A stretch of DNA of 64,000 nt from Erwinia amylovora (GCF_017161565.1 NZ_CP066796.1:2728001-2792000), one strand, 5' to 3'. Counted from the first letter of the stretch, positions 27,611 to 36,950 are shown. Numbers and translations are program-made. Notes: generated by a model not told the origin, from the sequence alone.

Positions 27611-28291
27611 TTACTGAATCACGAAAATGTCATTAATGGCGGTAGTGCCTTTACTGGCCAGGTGCAGCACCGCACGCCCCTGGTCAAACGACACGGACTC
27701 AACCTTGTCGAGGGTCAGCCCGGTGACCGTTGGCGCTTCTCCCCCGGCATTACTGGCAGAATAAGTGACGGTATACTCGCTGCCTGCTGGCGGTGGCGAT
27801 GGCTTGAAGTTCTCAAGATCGCTCAGGCTGAACTTATTCACTCCGGGCTTCGCATCCTTCAGCTCTGCGCTATAGCTTTCACCGTTATCATTGGTCAACG
27901 TCACCGTGACGGTTTCCGCATCGCCACTGAGATTGAAGTTCAGTTCTTTACCGGCATCAGCATACGGCTCCGCAGCACTACCCCAGGTCACTTTGGCATC
28001 ACCGGCGATCATCACTTCGCGCCCCACCCAGGAGGTCGCGCCCATTTCCTGCATCTGGACCAGCATGCCGCCAACAATGGCGACTGAGTCGTTGAGTTTC
28101 TCGACTCCGGAAGCGGTGTTGAACTGCGCCAGCTGCGACGTCAGCTGATTGTTGTCCATCGGGTTAGTCGGGTCCTGATTCTGCATCTGAGCAATCAGCA
28201 GCGTCATAAAACTACCGGAGAGATCGGCAGCGCTGCTCCCCATATCAACCTGACCAGGGCCACGGGTATTATTAACGGGTGAAACTGACAT
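27611..28291 (-). CDS. flgD: Flagellar hook cap protein FlgD
   Basis: Scaffold at the hook tip needed for FlgE assembly. 226 residues. It has the conserved FMTLLIAQMQNQDPTNPMDNNQLTSQLAQFNTASGVEKLN (in parts) near residues 28-67, followed by the tudor-like and fibronectin-like parts. The C-terminus AINDIFVIQ matches the family. It overlaps nothing and lies 9 bases after flgC. Confidence 0.96.
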   Translation of the reverse strand: MSVSPVNNTRGPGQVDMGSSAADLSGSFMTLLIAQMQNQDPTNPMDNNQLTSQLAQFNTASGVEKLNDSVAIVGGMLVQMQEMGATSWVGREVMIAGDAKVTWGSAAEPYADAGKELNFNLSGDAETVTVTLTNDNGESYSAELKDAKPGVNKFSLSDLENFKPSPPPAGSEYTVTYSASNAGGEAPTVTGLTLDKVESVSFDQGRAVLHLASKGTTAINDIFVIQ

Positions 28292-28300
28292 TGATTTTCC

Positions 28301-28705
28301 TTACTGACCCAGTGAAAGGGTCTTTAACATCATGGCTTTGGCGGAGTTCATCACTTCGACATTGGCCTGATAGCTGCGGGAGGCGGAAAGCGTGTTGACC
28401 ATTTCATCCACCACGTTGACATTGGGCATGCGCACATAGCCCTGCTGGTCCGCCAGCGGATTACCGGGTTCATACACCAGGCGGTCCGGGGCGCTGCTTT
28501 CCACCACTTCGCCCACCTTTACGCCACCAATCTCATTACCGGCGGCGGCATCGACTTCAAAAGTTACCTGGCGGGCACGATAAGGCTGCCCGTCCGGCCC
28601 GACCGCACTGTCGGCGTTGGCCATATTGCTGGCGCTGACGTTGAGTCTTTTTGACTGCGCCGCCATCGCCGAACCTGAAATATCAAAAACGCTAAATAAC
28701 GACAT
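28301..28705 (-). CDS. flgC: Flagellar proximal rod protein FlgC
   Basis: Rod subunit. 134 residues (E. coli 134), with [33 protein letters not shown] (in parts) and C-terminal [37 protein letters not shown]. The distance to flgB is 14 bases. Confidence 0.97.
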   Translation of the reverse strand: MSLFSVFDISGSAMAAQSKRLNVSASNMANADSAVGPDGQPYRARQVTFEVDAAAGNEIGGVKVGEVVESSAPDRLVYEPGNPLADQQGYVRMPNVNVVDEMVNTLSASRSYQANVEVMNSAKAMMLKTLSLGQ

Positions 28706-28719
28706 ATTTACGATTCTCC

Positions 28720-29127
28720 TTAAGCCAGCACGCTCATCATTTTCTTAATATCAGCACCGAGGAATGTCAGGCCAGACTGGTATTTCACGTTGGTATCAGC
28801 CATGCCAATACGCTCACGGTCCATATCCACGGTATTACCATCCGCACTCGGCTGGTCCGGCGTGCGATACAGCAAATTCGCGTCATCAAACGGCCTGCCT
28901 TTCCCCTCAATATGCTTTTCCGCGGTTAATGACAGTGATACCGGCGATTTCGCCATCGACTGATTCGCCAGGGTATTTTTAAGCTGCTGAGAAAAATCAA
29001 TATCCCGTGCCAAATAGCCTGGGGTATCCGCATTTGCAATGTTGGATGCCAGCACTTCCTGCCGACGCGAGAGTAAACTCAACGCCTCCTGCTGAAAGAG
29101 AAACGCATCATCAAGTTTATTAATCAT
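28720..29127 (-). CDS. flgB: Flagellar proximal rod protein FlgB
   Basis: Rod subunit and first gene of the minus-strand flg operon. From the ATG at 29127 it has 135 residues (E. coli 138) beginning [38 protein letters not shown] (in parts). The frame is open 12 codons further (ATG at 29163), but neither start has a strong ribosome site, and homology supports the inner one. The C-terminal part is [20 protein letters not shown]. Confidence 0.93.
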   Translation of the reverse strand: MINKLDDAFLFQQEALSLLSRRQEVLASNIANADTPGYLARDIDFSQQLKNTLANQSMAKSPVSLSLTAEKHIEGKGRPFDDANLLYRTPDQPSADGNTVDMDRERIGMADTNVKYQSGLTFLGADIKKMMSVLA

Positions 29128-29409
29128 GAATATTTGTTCTCGCGCCTGTAAATTAACCGTCATATTTTAGCCAGCAGGAAGAAAATATTACACCGCAAGG
29201 AAATAACACAAACAGGCGCATTTAAATGAATAAGAACACGCTTATGTGAAATAGAGAATTTAGTCGATAAATTAGCTGCAAAAGCGCTGGCATTTAGTGC
29301 AATAACATCTTCTCAGTCCAGGTTATAATTTATACCGTCAGCGACAGGGATCAGATCGCTTATTCGTAGTTATCCGCAAGCTATTAACAGATGTAAGGCA
29401 CGCTTAAAT
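29128..29409. promoter_or_regulatory. Divergent flgB-flgA control region
   Basis: 282 bases between the divergent operons flgBCDEFGHIJKL and flgA-flgMN. FlhDC-dependent class II promoters are expected here by analogy with E. coli. The sequence is AT-rich, but I could not place FlhDC boxes with confidence. Confidence 0.45.
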
Positions 29410-30114
29410 ATGTTTTCTCGTTATCGTTATCTGATCCTGGCGCTGTGCTGGAGTTCGACGCTGTATGCCACTCCTCATACCTCTTCCGGCATTGAGCAAC
29501 GTCTGTCGGTGAGAATCGATCAGCTATTAAAGAAAAAACAGGGAGCGGAGCATGACGGTAACGTGGTCCAGCTGGCAAAGCTGCTGACGCCCGCCCGCCA
29601 GCTGGCGGCGATATGCCCCGATCCGGTGCTGTCACTGGCCGGAAATGATAGCAGGCTGACCGGCAAACGCAGCGTGATCGCCCAGTGCGGCGCACGCCGC
29701 CATTATTTACAGATTCAGATCAGCGCACACGGCAGCTGGTGGGTGGCAAAGAAAAATCTTCCGGCGGGCAGCGTCATCCGCGCCGACGATATTGAAACGC
29801 ACGCCGGCAGCCTGGATCATCAGCCAGCCGGTATCCTGTTTGACATCAACCAGATTGTTGGTCAAACCACCACACGCGCACTCAACGCCGGCAGCCCGAT
29901 CGTGCAAAATCAGCTGCGCCAGCAGTGGCTGCTGCATGCCGGACAAATGGTGGATATTGTCACCCACGGCGAGGGCTTTCGTATTCGCAGCCAGGGTAAG
30001 GCGCTCGCCAACGCGTCAGTAGATGATACGCTGAAAGTCCAGATGCGAACCGGGCGCACCATCAGCGGTAAAGTGGCCCATGACGGCCAGGTTGAAATTT
30101 TACTGCAACAATAA
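29410..30114 (+). CDS. flgA: Flagellar P-ring chaperone FlgA
   Basis: Periplasmic chaperone for P-ring assembly. 234 residues with a Sec signal peptide (RYRYLILALCWSSTLYA) and the C-terminal SAF domain. Conserved parts are WWVAKKNLPAGSVIRADDIE, LNAGSPIVQNQLRQQWLLHAGQMVDI and GKVAHDGQVEI. The N-terminal region is shortish and basic. It is divergent from flgB and followed by flgM after 72 bases that include a sigma-28 promoter. Confidence 0.95.
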   Translation: MFSRYRYLILALCWSSTLYATPHTSSGIEQRLSVRIDQLLKKKQGAEHDGNVVQLAKLLTPARQLAAICPDPVLSLAGNDSRLTGKRSVIAQCGARRHYLQIQISAHGSWWVAKKNLPAGSVIRADDIETHAGSLDHQPAGILFDINQIVGQTTTRALNAGSPIVQNQLRQQWLLHAGQMVDIVTHGEGFRIRSQGKALANASVDDTLKVQMRTGRTISGKVAHDGQVEILLQQ

Positions 30115-30115
30115 T

Positions 30116-30142
30116 TTTAGTTTTTTCCTCGCACGCCGATGA
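30116..30142 (+). promoter_or_regulatory. Sigma-28 promoter of flgM
   Basis: TTTAG followed after 14-15 bases by GCCGATGA, fitting the FliA consensus (TAAA, N15, GCCGATAA). The -35 half overlaps the region just after the flgA stop codon. A comparable class III promoter precedes flgM in E. coli. Confidence 0.7.
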
Positions 30143-30186
30143 GAAAAGTATACGCAGAATGAACAAGACTATTTGGCGAGGATAAA

Positions 30187-30486
30187 ATGAGTATTGACCG
30201 TACCACACCGGCCGCCGCCGCTAATGCTATTGCTACCGTTCGTGATATGCGCGGCCGTCAGCTGAACCACGATTCCGCTAACCCGGTAGCCCACAACGCT
30301 TCCGGGGATGATACCACCCGGGTAAGATTAAGCAGCCTGGTGCAACAGATGAAAAGCGACAGCAGCAACGATATTGACGAACGTCGGGTTGCTGAAATTC
30401 GCGCCGCATTAAACGCCGGTGAACTGCCGTTAGATCCGCAAAAAATCGCTCGTGCGCTGGTAATGGATATTTTTCAATTTAATTAA
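30187..30486 (+). CDS. flgM: Anti-sigma-28 factor FlgM
   Basis: Binds FliA until the hook is finished, then is exported. 99 residues (E. coli 97). The N-terminus is flexible (MSIDRTTPAAAANAIATVRD). The C-terminal sigma-binding helices hold VRLSSLVQQMKSDSSNDIDERRVAEIRAALNAGELPLDPQKIARALVMD (in parts). A GGCGAGGATAA-type ribosome site precedes the start. It is followed directly by flgN. Confidence 0.97.
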   Translation: MSIDRTTPAAAANAIATVRDMRGRQLNHDSANPVAHNASGDDTTRVRLSSLVQQMKSDSSNDIDERRVAEIRAALNAGELPLDPQKIARALVMDIFQFN

Positions 30487-30505
30487 TGAATGAGTTGTGT
30501 TTGTT

Positions 30506-30949
30506 ATGGATAAGCTATATCCGATCTTGTCGCAAATGAAAACGTCGCTTGGCGAACTGGAAGGGGTGATGATTGAAGAGTTCAATCATTTAAGTCGCCC
30601 GCAGATCAACCCCGTTTCGCTACAGATATTAACGGATAATAAAAGCCAACTGTTATCGACCATTCGTTATTATGATGAACTGCGCCGTAAGGAAGAGGCA
30701 GAAATGCATATTTCTGCCCCCTACCGTCAGCAGGTAAAACTATTTAGCTGCTGGCAGCAATTGAGTGAGAAAGTTGAAAGTACCAGGAAACTCAATCTTA
30801 GAGTTGAAGAGCTGCTGAATATGCATATGAAAACCAATACGCAGATAAAGCAGATCGTGACCACCGTCGGGGGAAATAACAGCCTCTATGGCTCGACGGG
30901 AGAATCGCACGTTGCCCCCGTAGGGGGAAGTTATCGTATCAGCGTGTAA
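30506..30949 (+). CDS. flgN: Flagellar export chaperone FlgN
   Basis: Cytoplasmic chaperone for the junction proteins FlgK and FlgL. From the ATG at 30506 it has 147 residues. A GTG three codons earlier (30497) is possible; neither has a strong ribosome site. The protein is helical, with MDKLYPILSQMKTSLGELEGVMIEE and ELRRKEEAEMHISAPY. It shows limited sequence identity to the E. coli protein, but position after flgM and size are decisive. Confidence 0.92.
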   Translation: MDKLYPILSQMKTSLGELEGVMIEEFNHLSRPQINPVSLQILTDNKSQLLSTIRYYDELRRKEEAEMHISAPYRQQVKLFSCWQQLSEKVESTRKLNLRVEELLNMHMKTNTQIKQIVTTVGGNNSLYGSTGESHVAPVGGSYRISV

Positions 30950-30981
30950 CGCGATCCACTCCTTAAAATTATTGTGCCCTT

Positions 30982-31009
30982 TTGCCAGCTAGCCGCTGGC
31001 TTTTTTTTG
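30982..31009 (+). terminator. Terminator of flgMN
   Basis: The stem GCCAGC/GCTGGC (30984-30989 and 30995-31000), loop TAGCC, followed by eight T. It lies 35 bases after the flgN stop. Confidence 0.88.
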
Positions 31010-31148
31010 CCTGCAATTCGCTCAAATAATGGTCATCCCCGCTGAGGGAATAAGACAGCGCATCCCCAGGATCTGAAACCGCTAAGCAGCTGGGGACATG
31101 AGATAAGCGAAGGTGAGGCGGCGCGAGGAATAAAGATGACAGGATAAC

Positions 31149-31487
31149 TTAACGAATGCTGGCGGTAAACGGGGCGGCGTAGGCGTTGCTGACCGCCTTA
31201 CCTTTATTGAGTCCGGACATCTCTTCACGCAGCTGGTCAAGCCTGGCGCGCATACGCTGAACCATCAGCGCTTCGTTATCCTGCAAAGTGGTGATAAGCT
31301 CGCGGGCGGCCGCCAGCTCATCTACGTTCAGGGCGCTGCTGTCCAGCAGCATGGCTTCGCGGAGAAGATCCGCACAGGGGCCCAACGCCGCAATAAACTC
31401 ATCCCAGCGGCTTTCGCAGCTCAGTACCATCAGCTCATCATGCAGCTGGCTGATGCGCTGTAATTCTGACATCAGCGTGTTACCCAT
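31149..31487 (-). CDS. fliT: Flagellar export chaperone FliT
   Basis: Chaperone for the filament cap FliD, and in Salmonella also an FlhDC antagonist. 112 residues, mostly helical (LQRISQLHDELMVLSCESRWDEF, ELAAARELITTLQDNEALMVQRMRARLDQLREEM in parts). Sequence identity to E. coli FliT is modest. The assignment rests on length, the WDEF motif and its place after fliS, whose end it overlaps by eight bases. Confidence 0.88.
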   Translation of the reverse strand: MGNTLMSELQRISQLHDELMVLSCESRWDEFIAALGPCADLLREAMLLDSSALNVDELAAARELITTLQDNEALMVQRMRARLDQLREEMSGLNKGKAVSNAYAAPFTASIR

Positions 31488-31887
31488 GATTTACCTGCTT
31501 TTTCGCCGGCTCAATCTCTTTCCAGGTATTGGACATATCGGTCATCAGCTCGATCAGCTGCGGCAGCGGCTCGGGGTTCTGTTGCAGATTAACCAGCAGC
31601 AGATTGCGCGAAACATATTCATACAGGCTCTCCATCTCGGCGGAAATGTTGCCACCGATTTCATGATTGAGACCGGCGCGCAGCCCGTTGTCGATAATAT
31701 TAATCGCACGCGAGATCATCTCTCCCCGGCGCGGGATATTGCCCTGCTCAAAATAGATTTTCGCCCGCAGCATAGCGTTGATAGCGCCCTCATACAGCAT
31801 GGTGATCAGCTGATGCGGCGTGGCACCTGCCAGCTGGCTTTCCAGCGAAATTTTCGCGTAGGCGTTTTGGCCAGTTCGGGTATACAT
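31480..31887 (-). CDS. fliS: Flagellin export chaperone FliS
   Basis: Chaperone that keeps flagellin unfolded before export. 135 residues, with the typical YAKISLESQLAGATPHQLITMLYEGAINAMLRAKIYFEQGN (in parts) and EIGGNISAEMESLYEYVSRNLLLVN. It is between fliD and fliT, the usual fliDST order. Confidence 0.97.
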   Translation of the reverse strand: MYTRTGQNAYAKISLESQLAGATPHQLITMLYEGAINAMLRAKIYFEQGNIPRRGEMISRAINIIDNGLRAGLNHEIGGNISAEMESLYEYVSRNLLLVNLQQNPEPLPQLIELMTDMSNTWKEIEPAKKQVNHG

Positions 31888-31935
31888 AGTGCGTTTTCCT
31901 GCCGGGCGCGCAGCCGCGCCCGGCGTATCTGAAAG

Positions 31936-33405
31936 TTAAAGTCCGGCCAGCATGGAAGAGAGCTGGCTGCTCATATTGTTCATTTTGTTCATCGCCAGAT
32001 CGAGGCGTTCGAAGTCTTTACGGTTACGTTCCACGGTGGCATCAATCATCTTTTGCACCTGGCTCATGCGCGCGCTGACCTGTTTGGTCTGCTCTTCCAG
32101 CCCTTTGGTGGTTTGTCCGATGATGCCGGTGGTTTTCGGAATGCTGTCCTTATCGCCGATGTAGGTTTTAATCATCTCCTGCAACCTGTCAGCGACACCT
32201 TCAGATTCCCCTTTGCCGAGGAACAGCGCTTCGATCTCGTCCGGATTGTTTTTAACCGCGTCATCCAGCTTGCTGCTGTCTATGGTCAGTTTGCCGGTAC
32301 CGGCATCTTCCACCTTCACTTCGATCCCCAGCTTCGCCAAAGAAGAAAATACCTGGCTTAGCTGGCTGTTATCACTGCCGGTAATGGAACGGATGTCATT
32401 GGTCAGACGGCGCAGCGTGCCGTTGCCCATCAGCGGGCCGTTGCCGGGATTCGCCTCGCCTTCGGCGTCGTCAGCCGGTGCTTTCCATGCGCTGGCGCTG
32501 TCGGACGCGCTGATAAAGGCGTTATACAGCTTAACGAACTCCTCAATCGCCCCTTTGAATTTACTGGTATCGCTGGTGATCGACAGGTTTTCATAGGCAT
32601 ACTCGCCATCCTTGTCTTTCTCTGATACCTGCTGCAGTTCCAGAGTGACCCCTTCAACGGCATCGTTGATGGTGTTGCTGCTGCGCTCCAGCCGGGTGCC
32701 ATCGATCACCATAATGGCGTTTTGCGCCTCGGTGACGGTGGACATCGCGTTGCTACCTGCTCTTGGCTGCACATTCGGATCAAAATCCAGCACCCCGGCA
32801 AGCGCGTCATCGCCGCTGACTTCCACGGCGATCTGCCCTTCTTCACCGGTTTTCTTCGAGGTCATCACCAGCGTGAAGCCGCCCTCTTCGGTCGGCCGCA
32901 CCGAGGCCGTGACGTTGCCTTTTTCCTGGTTGATCTTTTTGGCTATCTGCTCCAGTGAGGTCTGATCCTTCGCCAGCTCGATTTCCATCGGCTCGCCGTC
33001 GCCCACGGTGATTTTCAGCGTACGCGTATCAACGCTCCGATCGCCCAGATTGTTGGTTTTATCGCTCTGCGAGCCGGTGCCGATTTTGTGCGCGCGCGCC
33101 AACTGCTCAACGTAAATTTCATAGCTGTCCGGCTGGGCGCCCGCCTTGGCGGTGGCTTTAAACGCCTTGTTGGTGCTGACGTTGACGCCGTGGAAGCCGT
33201 CCTCGCCCATCTTGCTGATATTGTCGCTCAGTGCCGACAGCGAGCTGGAGATTTTTCCCCACGCCGATACCTGGCCGGTATAGACCGTTTTACGCTTGTC
33301 ATAAGGAACCAGCTTCTGCTGTTCAGCCATTTTAATTTGATCGAGCATCGAACTGAAATCGATGGTGCCGCCAGAACCCAGTCCTGGTATTGCAAATCCA
33401 GCCAT
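31936..33405 (-). CDS. fliD: Flagellar filament cap protein FliD (HAP2)
   Basis: Caps the filament tip and folds in incoming flagellin. From the ATG at 33405, which follows AGGAGAG, it has 489 residues (E. coli 468). The N-terminus is MAGFAIPGLGSGGTIDFSSMLDQIKMAEQQKL (in parts). The middle carries variable surface domains, and the C-terminal coiled-coil reads QVSARMSQVQKMIDATVERNRKDFERLDLAMNKMN (in parts). It is divergent from fliC and has a sigma-28-like promoter at 33452-33478. Confidence 0.96.
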   Translation of the reverse strand: MAGFAIPGLGSGGTIDFSSMLDQIKMAEQQKLVPYDKRKTVYTGQVSAWGKISSSLSALSDNISKMGEDGFHGVNVSTNKAFKATAKAGAQPDSYEIYVEQLARAHKIGTGSQSDKTNNLGDRSVDTRTLKITVGDGEPMEIELAKDQTSLEQIAKKINQEKGNVTASVRPTEEGGFTLVMTSKKTGEEGQIAVEVSGDDALAGVLDFDPNVQPRAGSNAMSTVTEAQNAIMVIDGTRLERSSNTINDAVEGVTLELQQVSEKDKDGEYAYENLSITSDTSKFKGAIEEFVKLYNAFISASDSASAWKAPADDAEGEANPGNGPLMGNGTLRRLTNDIRSITGSDNSQLSQVFSSLAKLGIEVKVEDAGTGKLTIDSSKLDDAVKNNPDEIEALFLGKGESEGVADRLQEMIKTYIGDKDSIPKTTGIIGQTTKGLEEQTKQVSARMSQVQKMIDATVERNRKDFERLDLAMNKMNNMSSQLSSMLAGL

Positions 33406-33451
33406 TTTTCTCTCCTGCATATCATAGGCATTTTATCATCGTCATTTATAG

Positions 33452-33478
33452 CAATCGGATGTTCTGTTTTTTAGTTTA
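33452..33478 (-). promoter_or_regulatory. Sigma-28-like promoter of fliD
   Basis: On the minus strand TAAA is followed after 15 bases by TCCGATTG, resembling the FliA consensus TAAA-N15-GCCGATAA at six of eight -10 positions. It lies about 50 bases before the fliD start. Confidence 0.6.
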
Positions 33479-33644
33479 ATTTTTTATCGTGGGGCCAACA
33501 ATACGCGTCGCCGGGTTTAGCAGGCTTTGTCGTCTGTTTTCACATTTAATGATGCAATAAAGGAAAGGCGATATTTTAAATAGCCAAACTGGCTACGAAA
33601 GTGAATCCATTTCGCTTATTTAAAAAAAACCGCTAAAAAAATTT

Positions 33645-33671
33645 TAGTCCTTTTTTATTCCCACCGATAGA
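33645..33671 (+). promoter_or_regulatory. Sigma-28-like promoter of fliC
   Basis: TAGT (33645-33648), then about 14 bases, then ACCGATAG (33663-33670). This is a moderate match to the FliA consensus, 65-90 bases before the fliC start. The leader after it carries the ribosome site GAGG. Confidence 0.6.
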
Positions 33672-33735
33672 TAAGTTATGCGCAACAACGAACGCATAAG
33701 TTTAATTAGCCCAACCATTCTACGAGGATATTAAT

Positions 33736-35187
33736 ATGGCCCAGGTCATTAACACTAACGCACTGAGTCTGATGGCTCAGACTAACCTGAACAAATCCCA
33801 GGCCTCTCTGGGCACCGCGATCCAGCGTCTGTCTTCCGGCCTGCGTATCAACAGTGCGAAAGATGATGCTGCCGGTCAGGCTATCAGCAACCGTTTCACT
33901 GCCAGCATCGAAGGCATGACTCAGGCGGCACGTAACGCCAACGACGGTATCTCTCTGGCGCAGACCACTGAAGGTGCACTGAACGAAATCAACGACAACC
34001 TGCTGAACATTCGTCGTCTGACCGAGCAGGCGCTGAACGGCACCAACTCAGAATCTGATAAGAAATCCGTACAGGAAGAGATCACCGCGCGTCTGGCTGA
34101 AATCGGCCGTATCGCTAAAGACACCGACTTCAACGGCGTGAACGTGCTGGACGGTTCTACTTCTCAGCTGCAGATTCAGATCGGCGCGAAAGATGGCCAG
34201 ACTATCGGCATCGACCTGCCGGCAATGGACCTGGAAAAACTGGGCCTGGATGGCTACGACGTGACCGGCGCGCTGGCCAGCTCGGGTGCTAAACCTACGC
34301 TGGATGCGGCAGGTAACAAAATTACGCTGAACGACAAGGTTAACGCGGGTGCGGAACAAGTTACCCTTAATGCCTCAGCGATGTCATCGATTGAAGCAGC
34401 CGTTGGTGCAGCTGCGGGTGATGTTTCTCTGTACAGCGTTGGTGAAGCAGGTAAAGAAACTTACTATGCCCTTGACTCCGCGACTGGCGAAGCGACAGAA
34501 GTCACTCTTAAGGGTGATGGCTCAGGCGTACTGGCTACAGCTACCGCCGGTGAAAAACTCAGCGCCGTTGATGCCGATATCCTGGCAAATGGCCCAAGCA
34601 AGCTGACTGGTGAAGGCGAAGTGCTTAAAGCAGGTCAGGAAATCGATCTTGCCGGCACAGCGCATAAGCTGACCGAGCAGGATATGACTGATATCGCTGC
34701 GGAAATGGGTGTTGATGCCGCTGACATGGAGCTTATCGGCCTGACTGATGATGCGGGCGCAGTTAAGTACTATGCGGTTCACACCGATGCATCTGGCGTG
34801 AAAACTGCCGCAGAGATGACTCTGGCTGATAATGCAGGCGCAATCACTGCCGCTAAAGGCACTGCTCTGGCGGCTGCAGATACGCAGAAACTGGGCGAGC
34901 TGGCTCATGGCAACAATGGCCTGCTGGCAACCATGGACTCCGCGCTGGCACAGGTTGACAGCTTCCGTTCAGGTCTGGGTGCGGTGCAGAACCGTTTCAA
35001 CTCTATTATCAGCAACCTGAACACCACCGTGAACAACATGACTGAAGCTAAGTCGCGCATCCTGGATGCTGACTTCTCTGCAGAAGTGTCTTCCATGAGC
35101 CGTGCCAACATCCTGCAGCAGGCCGGTATCACCGTACTGTCACAGGCAAACCAGGTTCCTCAGAACGTACTGAGCCTGCTGCGTTAA
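33736..35187 (+). CDS. fliC: Flagellin FliC
   Basis: Filament subunit. 483 residues. The conserved D0/D1 ends are [53 protein letters not shown] (in parts) at the N-terminus, and [44 protein letters not shown] with [10 protein letters not shown] at the end. The middle (about residues 170-390) is an Ala, Asp, Gly and Thr-rich surface domain with no close match I recognise, as expected for variable flagellin. Serines and threonines there are possible sites for the glycosylation genes found downstream. Likely a class III gene with its own terminator. Confidence 0.98.
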   Translation: MAQVINTNALSLMAQTNLNKSQASLGTAIQRLSSGLRINSAKDDAAGQAISNRFTASIEGMTQAARNANDGISLAQTTEGALNEINDNLLNIRRLTEQALNGTNSESDKKSVQEEITARLAEIGRIAKDTDFNGVNVLDGSTSQLQIQIGAKDGQTIGIDLPAMDLEKLGLDGYDVTGALASSGAKPTLDAAGNKITLNDKVNAGAEQVTLNASAMSSIEAAVGAAAGDVSLYSVGEAGKETYYALDSATGEATEVTLKGDGSGVLATATAGEKLSAVDADILANGPSKLTGEGEVLKAGQEIDLAGTAHKLTEQDMTDIAAEMGVDAADMELIGLTDDAGAVKYYAVHTDASGVKTAAEMTLADNAGAITAAKGTALAAADTQKLGELAHGNNGLLATMDSALAQVDSFRSGLGAVQNRFNSIISNLNTTVNNMTEAKSRILDADFSAEVSSMSRANILQQAGITVLSQANQVPQNVLSLLR

Positions 35188-35225
35188 TTGCGCTGATTTC
35201 CAGCCTTGCCCTTAATTTCGGGTTA

Positions 35226-35254
35226 CAGCCCTCCCTTCCGGGAGGGCTTTTTTA
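35226..35254 (+). terminator. Terminator of fliC
   Basis: The stem GCCCTCCC/GGGAGGGC (35228-35235 and 35240-35247), loop TTCC, followed by a run of T. It lies 40 bases after the fliC stop. Confidence 0.9.
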
Positions 35255-35653
35255 TTCCCCGCAGAAATCATCCCGCCAGCAAATTATCGTCTGGAAAGGT
35301 TATTGCTTTTCGCTCAGGTTAAATAAAACCTTGCCCGCCGACATCGCTTATTCGTTACGCGTAAAATGACCTGTAAAATAACGAAGAAAAATAATGATAC
35401 GGGTAACTAGCACGACATGTCGCGAAAAATTGTGCATAATAAACAGATACAATGACTGACTAATTAGCCTGTTACAGGATGCTATTCAGCAACATGTTTA
35501 ACGAATACATTAATAGTGGTAAGCCTTACGCGAATCTGCCCGGCTTTGCCCTGTTAACAATAAGTCTGTCATTCCCACCGAACAGGGATAATCTGCACGG
35601 ACCATTTAATCAATAACTCACTGACACCTATACTAAGAAGATGAGTTCATACA
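35255..35653. other. Intergenic region before the ToxR-like gene
   Basis: About 400 bases without a gene. A TATACT hexamer at 35629-35634 could be the -10 of the downstream regulator gene, but no good -35 was seen. The GC content is below that of the flanking flagellar genes. Confidence 0.35.
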
Positions 35654-36460
35654 ATGGATAACAATATTATCATCGGTGATCTGGTCAGGCTGGACAGGCG
35701 CACCCGATCGCTGTCGCGCACTCAGGACGGAAAAAGCGTCATGCTCCCGACCTCTGCCTGCCGCTGTCTGGCAGCCCTGGCACAGGCGAAAGAACAGGTG
35801 TTATCTCAAGAGCAGCTAATGGATATTGGCTGGCGACATGCCGGGATAGAGGTCACCGACAACAGCGTGCGGGTGATGATCACCAAAATTCGCCGTGCGC
35901 TGGTCACACTCAAGGTGGACGAGCGCATCCAGCTGATCGCCGTCACGCGCAGCGGATACCGGCTGATAGTGCGTGCGGATCGGCCTGGCGCGACGGCTGT
36001 CTCCGCAGCAGAGCCTGACGTACAGACTGCCCGCAACCTGACCGCTTCGGCGGGCGGTGAGTTGCCCGTTATAGCCCCCCGCCAGCTGTTGCAACGCCGC
36101 ATCGCGGCTGGCGTGGCGGGGCTGGTTTTGGGCTGCTGCGCGGTGGCTGTGACCAGCTGGCTACTAACCATCAACCCGGTGCCGGTTCATTATATGCGCT
36201 GGTACGATGAAAAAACCCCTCCCCAGACTGAAGTCTGGGTAGCCGGGGAAGCTCAGCCAGATAAACAACGGGTCCTCCAGACGCTGCAACTCTATACGCA
36301 GTTCGCGCTACATAAAGATGGGGATATCAATGCGGAGCATGCCCGTTATCTCTACATTACGACCGGCAAATCCAGCCCTAATCTGGGCCTGATCGCCTGT
36401 GTCACCCCGCTGCGGGATTCGGAGAACAACTGTGAATCATACTCTTTTACATACCGTTAA
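35654..36460 (+). CDS. ToxR/CadC-like membrane-anchored winged-helix regulator
   Basis: 268 residues. Residues 1-106 form an OmpR/PhoB-type winged-helix DNA-binding domain with no receiver (LPTSACRCLAALAQAKEQVLSQEQLMDIGW, VTDNSVRVMITKIRRAL and AVTRSGYRLIV in parts). A proline- and alanine-rich linker follows, then one membrane helix at about 151-172 (AAGVAGLVLGCCAVAVTSWLL) and a periplasmic domain of about 95 residues with two Cys (LIACVTPL, ENNCESY). This is the ToxR/CadC layout, in which a periplasmic or membrane signal controls transcription from the membrane. The target is unknown; its place next to fliC and the glycosylation genes suggests surface or motility functions. The next gene overlaps its 3' end. 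Confidence 0.85.
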   Translation: MDNNIIIGDLVRLDRRTRSLSRTQDGKSVMLPTSACRCLAALAQAKEQVLSQEQLMDIGWRHAGIEVTDNSVRVMITKIRRALVTLKVDERIQLIAVTRSGYRLIVRADRPGATAVSAAEPDVQTARNLTASAGGELPVIAPRQLLQRRIAAGVAGLVLGCCAVAVTSWLLTINPVPVHYMRWYDEKTPPQTEVWVAGEAQPDKQRVLQTLQLYTQFALHKDGDINAEHARYLYITTGKSSPNLGLIACVTPLRDSENNCESYSFTYR

Positions 36461-36950
36461 ATCGCCCACCATTCTGTTGTTTATCGGCGGTTTTATGCTA
36501 CCGGTTGTGGTTTTTCTGCTGAAAGAAATGGTGTTCTTTCCGCTGAAGGCCAGCTGCGTTGCCCCACAGGCCTGGTATGAAATCAGTGACAACAATAACT
36601 GGACGCTGACGCGCGGCATTTACCGCTTTTACCGTGAGGGGCCGATGCAGCGGCGCGTCATCTATACCGGCAGTATCAACCACTATATTAATGGTGGCAG
36701 GTCGCTTCACCCGGTTGCGGTGCTGCGGGAAGTTACGCTCAGCACCACAATAAGCGGCAACCGGCTGCACAGTACCGTGATCCAGCAAAGCAGCAGGCTG
36801 GGCGATCAAAGCAGCAATGCCGAGGTGGAGAAATATGTTTTCCCGCATATCGTTCCGGGGGAAGCCAGTACTAACTGGGTTTATCTGCTGGGCGGTAAAG
36901 CGCTGGCTATCGGTAATGAAAACAGCGCGCGCACGCTGTGCGTGAACTAA
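36432..36950 (+). CDS. Small inner-membrane protein paired with the ToxR-like regulator
   Basis: I do not recognise a named family. The GTG start at 36432, preceded by GGAGA, gives 172 residues. An N-terminal membrane helix (about residues 11-32, ILLFIGGFMLPVVVFLLK) is followed by a periplasmic domain of about 135 residues with two cysteines, one near residue 41 and one close to the C-terminus. It overlaps the regulator gene by 29 bases, so the two are probably translated together. The size, topology and overlap recall ToxS, the periplasmic partner of ToxR. That relation is by architecture only, not sequence. Confidence 0.7.
   Translation: MNHTLLHTVKSPTILLFIGGFMLPVVVFLLKEMVFFPLKASCVAPQAWYEISDNNNWTLTRGIYRFYREGPMQRRVIYTGSINHYINGGRSLHPVAVLREVTLSTTISGNRLHSTVIQQSSRLGDQSSNAEVEKYVFPHIVPGEASTNWVYLLGGKALAIGNENSARTLCVN

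Noticed and set aside
31010..31148. ERIC or REP repeat after the flgN terminator.
   Set aside because: Some inverted character, but no match to the ERIC or REP consensus.
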